Positions 10,691 to 27,476 of a DNA stretch of 64,000 nucleotides are shown here, in pieces. Made by a program: the position numbers and the translations under genes. The DNA is from Strongyloides papillosus (Eukaryota; Nematoda; Chromadorea; Rhabditida; Strongyloididae). Under the pieces are notes generated by a model. It had not been told where the DNA came from, made no database searches, and worked only from the letters and a program-made list of their open reading frames with translations. The DNA lies in contig SRSI01000050.1 of NCBI GenBank assembly GCA_005656395.1, positions 2,728,001-2,792,000 of the forward strand, given 5' to 3'. Position 1 is the first letter of the stretch. Every line of letters starts with the position of its first letter.

Positions 10691-11927
10691 GATTGAAAGA
10701 GAACTTTTACTATAAAATTATAAAAATAAACAATTGAATGGAAAAAAACGTATATTTTAAATGATACAATTACAATTAGCATTGCAACACGTTTACAAAA
10801 TATTTCAATAATAACGTAAAAGAAAATTGATTACTTTATAATGAATGCTAACAGTGTGGAAAATACAGCTAAATAGAAAAATAAGTAGGAAGAAAAAATA
10901 AATATGTTAATGATAAATAAGGAAACTATAATTGTAGATATATAATTAATATTCACGGACAAGACCACATTTATATTAAAAGTAAAAAGTGTGTATGATA
11001 AAAAGTAAACTATAAAAAGGATTACAGATAAAATTTTGTTAAATAAGCAATACTATGAATTGATAACAATAGAAAATTTATTTTCACAAGTTAAGAAAAG
11101 AGATGCATATTAATGACATAAAGACACCACATTGCCAAGAATTGGGTAAATATAACAATTTTCTCAAGTTAATATCTGTAAGTTGGATATACAAAACTCC
11201 AACGATGTTTCTTTATAAGAACCTAAGATAAGTTGGTGAAATTCTACATCAAATATTTTTTATTCAATTCAATGCTACCTAATGTACTTATTGTCTTAAT
11301 ATTTATGCAATTTTATGGTGGATGTTCTTTTACCTAAGTATCAATTAATGTGTATAATTTACAATATAAAAGACACTTTGTAAATAATATCATCTTATGA
11401 TTCATCATTTCCTGTCATTTTGTAGAATGAAACTCATGACTGGGTATATCGTTACTTCTATATAAAACCATAAATTTTATTTTTTTTTGTTATTTTATAA
11501 ATAGTCAATTCATATAAACAATCATATTTATACCTTGCCAATAACAATTCATTCCATTTCAGTATATATAGAAATATATGTATGTGTATACATTTATTTA
11601 TATAAGAAGATCATCTATTCCAGTTTAATAGTTAAACATCAATACTGAATGTTATTTTGATTTTAGTGCATTTATTATTACTAGTATAACGGTTTTTACT
11701 ATTCAGTTTCTTCTTAACATTGTAGTTATTATTAAGCTTTCTTATCTTCTAACACTATAATTATGTTTGATTCATCAATTCATATACATAAGAAAAGAAC
11801 TTTTTATTACCAATGTATTATCTAACTTTTTTTGTCATAACTTTTCAGACTTCTCAAACATATATTTATATATTATTTTATTTATTAATATATATCTTAA
11901 CATTTATTTTTACTAAGAATACTAAAC
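10691..11927. other. Divergent intergenic region, UBC13/WIP
   Basis: About 1.2 kb of AT-rich DNA between two divergent starts, so it should contain both promoters. No conserved block or RNA gene recognised. Confidence 0.5.
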
Positions 11928-12980
11928 ATGCCTCCACCACCACCACCTCCGTTAGCTTCGATTCCCACTAAAAGTGCTCCCAAAACTGACAGAAATGCAT
12001 TGTTAACTGATATACATAAAGGAATTAAATTGAAAAAAACAGTTACAAATGATCGATCAGGTCCAATTATAGCTGGGAAAACGAATACTACTACTTCTAA
12101 CAGCAGTAATAATGTAAATAATAAATTAAATGGAAATACTAACTCAAGTACTAATATTCAAAGACCTATTATTCCTCCTGGGATTAGGTCTAATCCAACT
12201 GATCAGCTAAACTCGATGTTTGCTGGTGGCTTTCCTAAAAAACCTTCTGAAATGAAAAATTTGTTAAATAAACCAGTATCGTAAGTTTTATATGATTATT
12301 TGACGAATTAGTTATTTTTTTTTATCTATAGTTCACCACCTGTTGTTCGACCATCGTCACCAGAAGTTAAGAAAGTTAATCTACCACCAGGTCCACCTCT
12401 TATTAAACCAAAGCCTGGTGGATTTTCAAACTCAGGTACATTAAATAGAAACAACGATTCAAGCGTTACGTCATTAAAGGATGAAGGAAATACTAATGCA
12501 ATTAAACAAAGGCCTGGTGGACCCCCACCACCACCTCCCCCAAAGAAATTTTCAGGACAACCATTTGGTGGATACTCAGGGACGACATCTTCTCAAGGAG
12601 TGCCTCCTCCACCAGTTCCTCCCCCTGTATTTAACAGACCATTCCCTCCAGCATTGTCAAATCCACCGCCACCATTACAAACATCTTCCAAAATGACAAA
12701 TGATTCAGGTGCAGTTTCTCCTGTCAGACCCCCTCCACCTCCCCCACAAAGGCTTCAAAGTATCCCACAGGTCTCATCAAATCACTCTCTACAACCATTA
12801 AATACAGAAAACACTAATGATCATGGAGAATTAAATAACAATTCAAAAATTGAAAGAATAGTAGAAGCATTTTATTCACGATTTAAATTTACACCACTCC
12901 ATGAAATACCACCTCCACCAGAATTTAAAAACATACCTAAAGAATACGCATCAAATAGAAAAAAAATTACTCAACACTAG
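11928..12980 (+). CDS. wip-1: WASP-interacting protein (WIP/verprolin)
   Basis: Actin regulator that binds and stabilises WASP and monomeric actin. Exons 11928-12280 and 12332-12980 join in phase: 333 residues. Order of parts: an N-terminal polyproline (PPPPPPPLA), a WH2 actin-binding motif (DRNALLTDIHKGIKLKKT, residues about 22-40), an Asn/Ser-rich linker, several polyproline blocks that are profilin or SH3 ligands, and a C-terminal WASP-binding segment RFKFTPLHEIPPPPEFKNIPKEY that mirrors the human RFYFHPISDLPPPEPY. Full layout is present although it is shorter than human WIP (about 500). High confidence because both ends carry diagnostic motifs. Confidence 0.93.
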
Positions 12981-13763
12981 TGTTAAATTATTCATTGTCA
13001 TAGTCTTTTGAAATAAGCTCAAATTTTACTAATCATTAATACTCTTCAATACATTAAAATAAGAAATCAAAGGTACACAAACAATGCTTTAGAAATCCTA
13101 TTCTACTATAAATTTACAAAAATGATTTGTTTGGGATTTTAGAATAAAAAAGTAGTAGTTAAAGTGAACAACTATCAATGTATCTAAAGTTGCAGGTTCG
13201 TGAAAGATTTTAGTGTTTATATAGAGATACATATTTATTTTCTAATCATTGTCTTGATAAAAAATTATCCAAAATGGTAATTCTAAGCTGATATATGGAG
13301 GAACAGAAATGATTTTGTGGCTGTATATCTGTAAATTATTTTACGGGCATAAATTTTTTATGACAAGATTATTTATATGTCGTTTTATTTTTATAATTAC
13401 AAATTGTAAGGAATTTTGAAGATAATTAAAAATAAAATACATTATTTATTTGGTTAGAAAAACATGTTTGTTTTTGCTTTTATGTTGATGTTTGTTATTT
13501 TTGTCTGACAAAACTAAAAAAATCTTTTTATTCTTTTTTATTATGGAAGGTAAGACGTACATATTAAAATAAATAATAAAAATTGCTTTCTTTAAATTAA
13601 ATAAAAACACCTACTGAAAAAGGGAGCTTTTCTTAAAGACTTTTCAACACCATATTAATTATTAATCTTTATTAACAAAATAAATATATAAAATACTATC
13701 TTAAAAAATATTATACATAAATTTATATACATAATTATATACATTAATACTTTTTATTTATTA
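12981..13763. other. Convergent intergenic, WIP/RPA1 3' ends
   Basis: About 780 nt, AT-rich, between two converging genes. Only 3' UTR and spacer expected; nothing else seen. Confidence 0.5.
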
Positions 13764-16330
<2,567 letters not shown>

Positions 16331-16852
16331 ATGAATGTCAATCAGATGTACGGACAACCTGGATTTCATTCAGCAGTCTCACCCCCAGATATCAACCATC
16401 CTTCAAGGCAGCAACACACACAACCAGTATCAAATATGCCAAAATTGAATGCTATCATCCATCAAGCACCCCCAAAACCACCAGTTGAGGCAGATTACTC
16501 AATTTCCAATCACCTAGCAAACATAGATGTTGTGGAACAAAAAATTACGGAATTAATAAAATATACAAAAATATGTCTACAGGAGTTATCGAGGGATAAA
16601 CAAATAACAAAAAATAAAATGGAGGAGGCTTCACAGAATTTTAGGAAATGTTTAAATTCTATAGATATGGATTTATCTCAACAGTTGGATTATTTGTCTA
16701 AAGTTTGTGTAGGTGTCGATCATCAAGGATCAACTTTTTTGAGTGAAGCTAATATTAGGGTTGCGAAAGAATCGGAAGTTCTTATGGAAAATGAAATAAA
16801 AAAGGTGTATGATGAATTTTTTGTCAAAGATAAGGATAATGAAACAGTTTAA
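16331..16852 (+). CDS. mdt-11: Mediator complex subunit 11
   Basis: A 173-residue intronless gene. After a Pro/His/Gln-rich leader of about 55 residues comes the MED11 core: HLANIDVVEQKITELI, then two helices with LQELSRDKQITKNKMEEA and LSQQLDYLSKVCVGVDHQGS. The last matches the human [20 protein letters not shown] block. MED11 belongs to the Mediator head module and pairs with MED22, linking Mediator to TFIIH and RNA polymerase II. The long N-terminal extension is unusual (human protein 117 residues). Assignment rests on the paired-helix pattern and the conserved Gly-Ser motif; MED28 or MED29 fit less well. Confidence 0.78.
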   Translation: MNVNQMYGQPGFHSAVSPPDINHPSRQQHTQPVSNMPKLNAIIHQAPPKPPVEADYSISNHLANIDVVEQKITELIKYTKICLQELSRDKQITKNKMEEASQNFRKCLNSIDMDLSQQLDYLSKVCVGVDHQGSTFLSEANIRVAKESEVLMENEIKKVYDEFFVKDKDNETV

Positions 16853-17057
16853 TTTTATTTTTTCTCGTTATTGTAATTATTGCACATAAGCATGAATAAA
16901 ATAAATGTAAATGAATGTTAATTAAAAATTTTGTTTAATTGAATAGTAATATTTATCTATCTAATATATTAATATTTAATAAATATCACAATATTCATGA
17001 AAAATTAAGTTAAATAACGAATTTTGCACCATCTGTATAAAATTATTCCTAAAAAAT

Positions 17058-20000
17058 CTATATGATACCAGGATTGTTATTATATATTAATAAGCGAGAT
17101 TTTTGCCTTGAATTTTGAAATTGTTGATAATAACCCTGTGGACGAAGGCGAACCGATGGTATGTTGCTTTTTTTCATGTACCCACTACCTGCTATTTCTT
17201 TCATTGCTAATGCTGTACCACCAATGAAATCAAATACACCTTGAATTGGTTTAGTAAAAGTATCAACAACTCCTGTTCCGATACCTTTTACAGAACCTAC
17301 GATTATACCTTCTTTTTGTGTTTCTTTTGCTGTGTTACTTGCAATAGCAGTGATTCCACCTATAACACCGACACCTAGGCCTTTGAAGCCTGAATAAATG
17401 TGTGTTAATGGATTATTTTGATTTGGTTCATTAGATGATTTTATTGCTTTCCTCCTAAGTAATTCGTGATTCTCATCATATGTCAATGTACCAATACCAT
17501 TAGCAACAGTTGCAACTACCTTTGAAAAACTATTAGCCACTCCATATCCGAAACCACTAACAAAACCAGTTAAATCACCTTCAAAAACAAGGGCTTGGAA
17601 ACTTTCCTTAATATCCGTAGCAAGACCCAATGGATTTCCAAAAGCATCTAACGATACAATAATCTTAAATGTTTGTGTTTTCAGTTCACTTATATAAAAT
17701 TTGCTTAAAGATTCTGCAAGAAAACTTAATGTCTCAAAAGTATGTTCCTGTTTAAATGGTGGCAGTGATATTATAGCATTCTCAAAACTGATTAATTGTA
17801 TGTTAAAGTTACTTTTGATTTTTTTCAATTTTTTAGGCATACCATTAAAGGGTATGGTGTTGATTGATAAACTAACATTTCCTACCTTTAAGTGTAAACT
17901 ACCAAAGTAACATCTCCTAGCTGATCTAATGTCAACACAATCCAAGTCTGTACTTGGAGGTTGATTGAAGTTATCAGATAATATATTGTCATCATTGACA
18001 GATTCTTTGATGAATTCGAAAAATTTCCATAACAGTAGTTCATCTAGATTGATATTTATGTTTGAGAATAGTATTCGAAGGCATTCAAAGGAATCATAAT
18101 GCTCTTTTGGTGTCCAATTCAATTCAACTTTAAGTGCTGGTAATGAAGAATAGTATAAAACACTTGCATCTTCTTGATTATTAGGTATATAAAAATCATC
18201 TCTTAATCTGTCATCAGGTGAATCGCAATAAATAAAATGAAATTGTTGAGCTTCCTCTAACTGATTGTCTATTTGTATTGATTTAACATTTAATGTTCCT
18301 TCGTAAGAGTTGTTTTTTACAGTCACATTCAAATATACACCACAAAACCTTCCATAAATTAATTCCTCAAATGAATTATTAATTAATGACACCCCAATTC
18401 CCTTAGGTATATAAAAATTAATATCATATAATGGTTCTTTTTTGGTATTAGATGAAGTGTCAGTATTTTTACTTGAATTATAATCAGATATCCTGACAAC
18501 AAATGTTGGTCCCTCATAATTTGATACAACATTAAGAATACCATCACCTTCCTTTTGAAATATATGGATAAACAATGAATCATCATCTACTGAAGATGTT
18601 TCACAATATTTTTCTAAACGAAGATAATTTCTATCTTTTCTTTTCAAACAATAACCAGCTATTCCACACTGTATTCTACCATCTTTATCAAATTTCCATA
18701 ACTGAGTTTTTTTTCTTGATAAATCTTTTTTATTTACAATTAACCCATAACTTTCACCCTCTTTATTAACATCCAATACATACGATACTGGTATATTATT
18801 TTCAATTATTTTCAAAGATACATTCTCAATATACCCTTCATCAGTTATATTCCACAACTGTGTAGAATCAGGAAGATTTTTATTTATTGAAACTAATCTT
18901 ACACGATTATTTTCAGCTACCGTCAACACATGCCCTTTCATTGATGCGATATTTTTAAAATTATTATCATTACATTGAATTGTTGATTTTAAAAAGATAT
19001 ATGAGTAATTTTCATAAATTAATGGTGGCCCAAAAGAGGGTTTGCTTAAATCATAAGTATTACTTTTGAATGTTGATGCTTGTAGAGTGAGAAGTTTTTT
19101 ATCATAAAGACAATCCCATGAATAGTCTATTTTACTGTGTGCCTTACAAATTGAACGTAAGTGACTTGGTATTGAAGTTTCAATTTGTTGGTGGTATAAT
19201 ACTGGTATGTGTGAATCATTGACAATTTGGATGGGTGGCGGATATAAATCTGTATCAGTAAAAGTAATACAAAATCTAGCATTATTTAATGTTATTTCAA
19301 CTCTAACGAAATTAGGTGTTTCATCATAAGCTCTCATGTTGACATGGAATGAATCTACTTGGTTTATTTTGAATGGTTGTGACCAATATTTAACATCATC
19401 TCTTCTTACACATATCATTTTGTTATCCTCAAATGATTCATTCCATATAACGTTTGATGTTGGATCGAGGATAACTTTATTTTTTGAATGTATATCATCA
19501 GAGTGTGTCACATGAATTTTGTGAGAACTTCTATTTATTAATAGATATCTTGGTGTAAAAATAATAACTTGGGTGTTTTTATATCTTCCTCGACCTTGGT
19601 TTATCTCAACACCAATATTATATATTAATGTTGGTTCATTTGGATGCTTAAGAAATAGTGTTAATGAATGTTCACCAGGTGTCAATTTGAAGGAATTAGA
19701 GTACTCTGATGTATATTCTCTATTCGGAGCAAATTTATTTCCAATACGTACTTTACATTTCTTTATCTCTTCATCATCCTTAAATGAAAGCATCAAGGGA
19801 TTTTTATCTTTACCATATTCATGTTCTGGTAACTGTCCAGCAACATCCGATGACGATCCACGTTTTTTAATAATTAAAGGAATCCCAGATTTATTTACAA
19901 TCCAATATGTTACCCATATAACAATGACAATTGAACCGGATTTTGCCAAAAATATATTTGTATAAATATCTAATTGTCTTCCTTGCTCATCTTCCATATT

Positions 20001-23000
20001 AACTATAAGTGATTTCTCATCATTTTCTTTTTTAATACTTCCTTTGTTAATTTTAATAGAATTGGTTGAGACAAGTTTATCAGTCATGAATTTTATCTCT
20101 ATATTTTCATTGATATTAACATCTACCATTGAAATTGTTTTAGAGGATTTACATGAATAAGTTTTACCGTTTACTAAACATTGTACATCTGTAGGTAATT
20201 GATTTCTTATGATAAATGGTGAAAATATTGTGATAATCTGTCCTGGAATATTTTTATACAAATATACTTTGTCGTCTTGTTTACTAGAAATACAAGTGTA
20301 TGATATTTTATCATCATCGTGTTTAAATTTCTTTAATATCGCTTTTTGATAAAGTTTATAAAAGTATTCATCCTTCAAATCTATTATAATATATTCAGTT
20401 ATCTTATTTGGTAAAATTTCTGAATCACTCAACAATGGTCTTCCATATATTCTTGCATTTACATAATTCAATGGTACATAATATTCCGATTGAGGTTCTA
20501 TTCTAACTTTTTGCCATTCTATTTCACCATAATCCGTATTATCTAAACGAAGCATAAATGGTACTGTTAGATAATTAATAATTGAAAAAGCTGATCTTAT
20601 GGAAATACTTTTTCTACCATCATTATCCATTGTTATTGATATAATTACTTTTGTCTTATACCCACTATTCTTAAATTTAGGATTATTTTTACGTTTACCA
20701 TATACTGTAAAAATCTTGATCGATTCAAGACTTATTATTGGAAGCTCCTCATACCCATCAATAAATATTGCTAACTTATTTTGATTTGTATTAATTGTAT
20801 CATATAGATGTGATCTACTTATTGGTAAAGTAAACGATACATTTTTGCCAACTCCAACATGAAACCACTTAACTGATTTTTGGGAAACGTTATCTTTCGA
20901 ATGAATTTTATCTATTTGATAAGTGAATGCTATATCACTCCCTGTATCATTTTTAATTGAATATGACACCTGATTAGTTCTTCCTTTTCTACACCATATT
21001 TTAAAGTTTTCATCAATTGCTTTAATCATATAAGGGAGTTTCTTTGATAACGTATCACAGAGATGAATTAGAGGTGTTGTTATATTAAAATCCAAGGGAG
21101 AATCTTTATTAATTTTTATATCAATAACTTTTTTTTGATTTTTTGGTTGATGTATAGCCAGTGAATCAATAACAACGGTATCGAGGAATTGTTCCCAATT
21201 ACCTAATTTAGAATTATAGTATTCCATACTAAGGGAACCTTTACAATTGAAATCATTATGAATTTTTTCAATGACTGTATTTGAAGCACTAATTCTCATT
21301 ACAGAAACAGCTGGACCCTTAAAATCATCCAGAAACCAGAAGGAAAATTTTGAGATATTAACTTGTACTCTTTTTATCTTCGTTGAGTTAAAGGCAGTTG
21401 GATTATCATTTGGTGGAGGTTTCCAATGTACGTGATTTAAAGATTTCTTAAAGTTTTCAATTGTTCCCGTTAAAACACTATTAACGATTAAAGCATCCTT
21501 ATAAGATAATCTGAAACTCGACTCTTCAATATAACATGAGCACACATGTTTAGGAAGTTTTTCTTCCAAATGCATTCCCGTTATTATTGAAGCAACTTTT
21601 TCAGTCAAAGTTAATTTTGATGTCTCACAACCTATCTCTACTGAAAATTTCATTGGTGTTGATATAAGACATATTGTATCTCTTTCAGAGGTAAAAATAG
21701 ACCAACTTAATTGTGTTTTCATTACTTCTAATTTGACATTTAATAGACCATTAACATCATCGAGATAAAGACTTCCTGTGAAGGATAAAATCAATGATAA
21801 GCTTTTGGAGTCTGAAATATCTTCGAAGAATATGAAATCAGTATCTGTTAACTGTAATTTTAGTGATATAGTATGCTTTCGTTCGTGTACCATTACTGAG
21901 ACACTTTTATTTATTGGCATCTCTTGATTGTTGAAAAGACTATTAAATTCTTGTGATATTGACATTTCTTCGTCAGTTGGTGGGACAAAATCTGTATTTA
22001 GGAGAATAAAATCTTTTATATTGATATACCAATCTATTATACAAAGGAGTCTAACTTTCTGAAGGACAAATGTTACTTTTGGTGCTTCATCTTTCTTCAT
22101 TAACATATGTATCTCAGCAATAACACTTTTATCTTTGCAATTATCATATTTTGGTAATAACGTATCTTTGAAAACATTAGATTTTTCATTTGAATAACTG
22201 TCCCTTGAATCTTTTAGGAAAATAGAATGACAAACCAAATTTAATTCCGATTGATTTTCAACGTAACTGTCGAAACTCAAGAGAACATCACTAAAAATAA
22301 GTGTACCAAGATTTTCATAATCATTAAACTCTTTTGTTGGTGTTAACATATGGAGATTAACGTTGTTAAATTGGATTCTGAAAGAAAAGTTGATGAAACT
22401 TTTTAGTTGTTCTGCATCAATATCTTGGGCAGGTCTTAAAAGACATTCAAGCGGTATGGTGTCAGGATTTTGAATAATTGAATCACCAAGGTTTTTATCT
22501 AAAAATCCTCTCAATAACTTATAAAAGTCTGTTGTAAAAGTGATATCTATATCATTAAAAAAAAGAACAGCAGACATATTTGGAACATTTCTAGATATAA
22601 AATTTGATAAATTCCTGCTAAATAATACTCGAAGATCATAGTCTTTATTGAGGATTGACTTGGATAGTACACCAATCTCACTTTCGTTAAATGAAATTAT
22701 GGATACACAATTTTTTCTCGATTCATTTGTTATCCTACGTCCTTTGTATATTTTTAAATTTGATAATAATATTTCCATGTTATCTAAAAGACAATCAGTA
22801 CCATCTTGCATTGCATTCTTTTCAATTACGTTTTCATCGTAAAAAGTTGTCTCTGAAGCTAATTGAAATCTATTGGATAAGGATAAATTTGTGGATTCTA
22901 AAATAATACATTCAGTACTAAATTGATTTAAAGGTAAAATTGTAAAGGTTTCACAATCAGCATTTATCTTTAATAAAATCCTTCCTTTTAATTTACATTC

Positions 23001-26000
23001 ATCTACCTCATCTATGTTAATTATACGTTTCTTGGTGATTTGTTCTTGAAGATCCATGAGATTTGTCCAGAAATCTGAAAATGATATAAGAAATCTCTGT
23101 GTATGAAGATATACAAATCTATAACTTTTATCAACATCCATTGTTAATTTCATATCATAAGGCTTCTCCAAATGTGGATCAGATGTCCGATTCTTTTCAA
23201 TTGAAATTCTAATACCTCTTTTTTTGTCATCTTTCTCCGTATTATAAATTGAAATAACATTAGGGTATAAACAACTATAACTACATGTATTGCTATTAAC
23301 TAATAATTTACTTAAACCTATATCCATTAGCATGGGTTTTTTATCATTATTCCTATCAATTTTTAAAGATAGATTAACATCATCAACATCAACAGAGCCA
23401 AGATATGTATTAGCTCTAGGGTAGTTCATAAAAATTTTTACTGTATCCATGAAAAGATTTATTTCCATGTTACTGGATGATTTGGGGAGATTTTTGCAAT
23501 TTGATAGATATTTTCCCGTAATTTTCACTGTTTCCTCAAATTCCATACCACTTTGTGATAAAAATTGTGTAAACAATTCAATGTCTTGTTTATCGAAATT
23601 AAATTTACCTTTTTGTGGTCTTGGTATTAAACCAATAAAATCTTGGATTAGTATCCAACTTCTACGATTCATACCCACAATTACATCAGACATCTGACCA
23701 TCCACGTTAATTTCAGTCTCCTTATATTTAGTTGAAAATTGTGGATGTTTTTTATTGACGTAGGTGATTGATAATAAAAGTTGATCTGTCTCAGACATCT
23801 CGAAATCACTTGAAATATGACCGAATATTTTTTTATTAAAATATTTATTCTTTCCAATTACTTTCTCACTAGTCTTTTCGTTATCATACCCTACAACTCT
23901 CAAATCATTTAAAGATAAATGTTTCTTCCCAACAACATTAATAGAATTCAATGTTTGATATGACTTAGAGATGGTCTTTGAAAGCCCGAGCTTATTATTT
24001 TTCTGTATTTCTAGGAGTTTGGCAAATTTATTATCATACATATCACGAAGACACAATTTCTGTACACTAAATTTGTATTTTGTCACAAATTGTTCTGTTT
24101 TTGCGAGACCAACATTAACTCCATCCATAATTAATGTTGCAAATGACTCCCCAACATCAGCTTCACCCTCATCATTGAATAAATTTTTTCTCTTTGTCTT
24201 TAACTCTATCTCAACTATAGGGATTTTAAAATGACAGTAAAAGTTATTTTCACGAATTTTAAATTCATCCCTTTTCGGTTCATCAGTTTCAATGAATTCT
24301 TTCCCTCCAATACCATCATCCTCTTTTATGCCAAACATACTATATAAGTCATCTATTGCGGATTCGTCATATGTCACAGAAATAGGTTTCAATTCAGCAT
24401 TTAAATTATGAAATACAGTACTTTTTGGAGCGAATCTTGAATAACTCATAGTGAGGATTGGTGAGTTTGTTTCATTTTGACATCCATAGCGTATATCATG
24501 ATTAGATCTTCCAATAGCAAACATTACCTGAGCAACGTCAGCTGTTGTTGTTTCTCCAAACAAACCAAGAGCAGAATCATCAACTTCGTTGGAATAAAAT
24601 AGGTCGGTATTTTGTTTGTCAAGATCATCCTCGAAGCTGGCGGAAGACAAATGATCAACTTCAGAAATTGTGTTTTCACTGAATAGTGAAGTCACCTTAG
24701 TACATTGAATATTGAAATTACCAGCAGTTAGAAGAATATTTGTCCTCCTTTCACGTGCAGAAAATATAACTTTACTAGAAACTTTAGACATATCCATTGT
24801 TAAACAACGACTAGCTGGAATATCATTCATTTTATTTTCATTTATTAATCTTAAGATTATCCTATCTATTTGAAGTGTGAAATTTGCCAGTACCTTATCT
24901 CGTGTGAAAACTGCTGTGTCATCCCATGTTTCATTGAGTGCATCAAATAGGTCTTGCTCAACTTGTTGTTCAAGTTTTTTCAAATTAGGTGGTAATGTGT
25001 GTGATTTGATGGAAGAAAAATCTTCCTCTTTATCGAAAAATTTTTTATCATCATCCTCTAATATTTCACCATTTTTTGAAGTTCCAGATATCCAACTAGT
25101 TAACCATCCATATATATTACTTGAAGTAGAATTTGAATCCTCTACAACATTGCTACTTTTTCTCTTAACTTCTAATTCCTCAAATTCATCATCTTTTTCT
25201 TCTTTTATAATATTTTCTAATGGTATCTTTTTCATGTCTTTATCTATCTCATTCATTATCTTTTTAGCCAAAACATCTCTTAAAATACTTAATTCATAAT
25301 AACTTATTTCATTACCCCTTTCTATTTGTTTTATAAAAGCCGTATCACTAGCTTTCTCCGTATCTCCTTCAATGTTTTCAAATATAGTTAAGTTTTCTAA
25401 CAATATTTTATTCCCGTCAGGCATTTCAGTAATTTTGTTTTTTAAAAAATAAACTAATCTTTTTTTATATGCTATAACATATTGATTAACAAGTTTTGCC
25501 CTATTATAAGCATAAGTTATTGTATTCCTATTAATTACTTTTGAAATGGGTTCTTTTACACATAATATGGCAAATTTCCACCATATCTTGGGATTATCTT
25601 TAATAGAAACAGATGGTCTCCATTTCCTAAAATTTTTTGCTCTATCTATTCTTGCCCATTCTTTGCTTAAAGCTCTAAATTGATGTAACTGGAGTGTCGT
25701 CATTTCAACATCTAATTTTGTAGGTCGAATATCAATTTTGAATCTAGGTGTATCTTCATGGAAAAGTGGTAGTTTGCTTAAATTTTTAGACATCCTCATT
25801 TGTAAACCAAACGATTTGATGACATTACAATTATCTCTATAATTTTGAGGCAGTAACAAATCTCTTAATTGATTTATACAAGTAATATCAGAAATTACTT
25901 GATCATGACCATTCCAATAAATTGAAACTCCTTTGATATTAAGTTTTTTAAAAGAAAAATTCTCATTTTCACTATTTACAAAACCAGTTTTCTAAAAAAA

Positions 26001-26659
26001 GATAATTTAAACATTGTTAATAAACTTACCCATTGACTATTAGCTGTGTTCACCGTAATATTTTGAATTCTTATACCACTGTTAAATGGTACTTCAAGAG
26101 TTTTATCATCTTCGTATCTTATATGTACATTATCAACGATAAGGTGGATATTATTTATAATAGATGTTATCATTGAAGCTCCCCACCATTGATTTTGTTC
26201 ACTATCATCTAGAGTGGAATAATTTATTTTTTTTAGAATTGCTTTTTTATGTAACTCTTCTAATTCTAATAATAATTTCTCCTTCCTTTCCATTTCACAT
26301 TTTTCAAGGTACTCCTCCTCGTAAACGTTAAAAGAAGGCTCCAAAAGGATAAGAACATCACTTAATTTTACTATCCATGGTTCACTACGTAATGATGTAA
26401 TTGGAATTGTTAATGTTAATTTTCCAACAACACCACTCTTAAGAGACAATGGTAACTCCAACTTCGATAGGGCACTTTTTTTTAAAGGCACATTTTCAAG
26501 TTCAACTTGTCCTAAAAGCACAAAAAAAAATTGGCTATTGAAAAACTAATAAAAAAAAGAACCTGAAAGTAATGCAATTGAAAGGTTATCAGTATTTATA
26601 TCATCTAAATATTCTCCAACATATCTATTGAGAACCAATGCTAGTAAACCTTCTAACAT
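17058..26659 (-). CDS. VPS13D-type bridge-like lipid transfer protein
   Basis: Exons 26659-26563, 26511-26030 and one giant exon 25991-17058 give 3170 residues. The start ([17 protein letters not shown], then [21 protein letters not shown]) matches human VPS13D far better than VPS13A/B/C. VPS13D moves lipid between organelles and is needed for mitochondrial size, mitophagy and peroxisomes. Chorein region about 1-120; the VAB adaptor domain is around 2100-2460. A ricin-type beta-trefoil about 2545-2665 has two QLW repeats ([22 protein letters not shown]) at the VPS13D position. The ATG2_C-like amphipathic region lies near 3000-3130 ([18 protein letters not shown]). It is about 1200 residues shorter than human VPS13D (4388): the chain stops soon after ATG2_C with no PH-like domain, and I found no UBA domain. 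Confidence 0.9.
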
Positions 26660-27476
26660 GTGGAAAATTTATTTACAAATATATAGATTTTTATCTGAAA
26701 TATAAATTTATACAGAAAAAAAGTAATTTATATTTTATGATAAAATGTATAACAGAAAATACATTCATAATAAAATCATATATAATGTATCAAAGAAGAA
26801 AACTACTAAAGAATAGTTATGAACAAAATTAGTACAAAAACTCAAAAATAGGACAAATAAATGAGGGTAGATTTAAAAGATAAAACAATCCTGACAGGTA
26901 AATATTACAAAATATTGGTAATCAGTATATCCTTCTTTTTATTAAAATTTGAATTCTATTTCAAGAAAAGTTAATATAAGCATAAGCTTTCATAACAAGT
27001 TATAAGACAGGAAAAGTACATACGTAAACAAATGAGTAAACTAAATGTAAAATGAGTTGTATTGATTATTAGTTACAAAAATGAGAAATAATCAATTAAT
27101 ATTTATGTGAAAAAAAATTATTAATGAAAGGACGACGGAATTTTACAGTACTATGCATGATTTAATGCTTTATTTCCATATATAAAAAGTTAAGAGGCAT
27201 TTTACCAAGAATGATCTTGAGTTGAATCGAGTGAGTGACGAGTTTCTTGTATGCATTAACCACTTGACTGATAAGATTATTTTGTTAAAATGACATTTGA
27301 AAATCATCTAAAATACCAGCAAATTTTTAAATGCTTTAAAATTTTTAAAGTAAAACAAAAAGTTTCACTTTTACTAAGGATGAAAATAAGATCATTCCTT
27401 AAAGAGTTTAAAGCAAAGAGAACGAAAAAAAAGAGTATATATCTAAGAGAAAATCATCACACATAGACATATACTA
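26660..27476. other. Divergent intergenic, VPS13D/protease
   Basis: About 800 nt AT-rich. A TATATAT stretch at about 27435, 40 nt before the protease ATG, could act as its TATA box. No coding sequence is supported. Confidence 0.5.
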
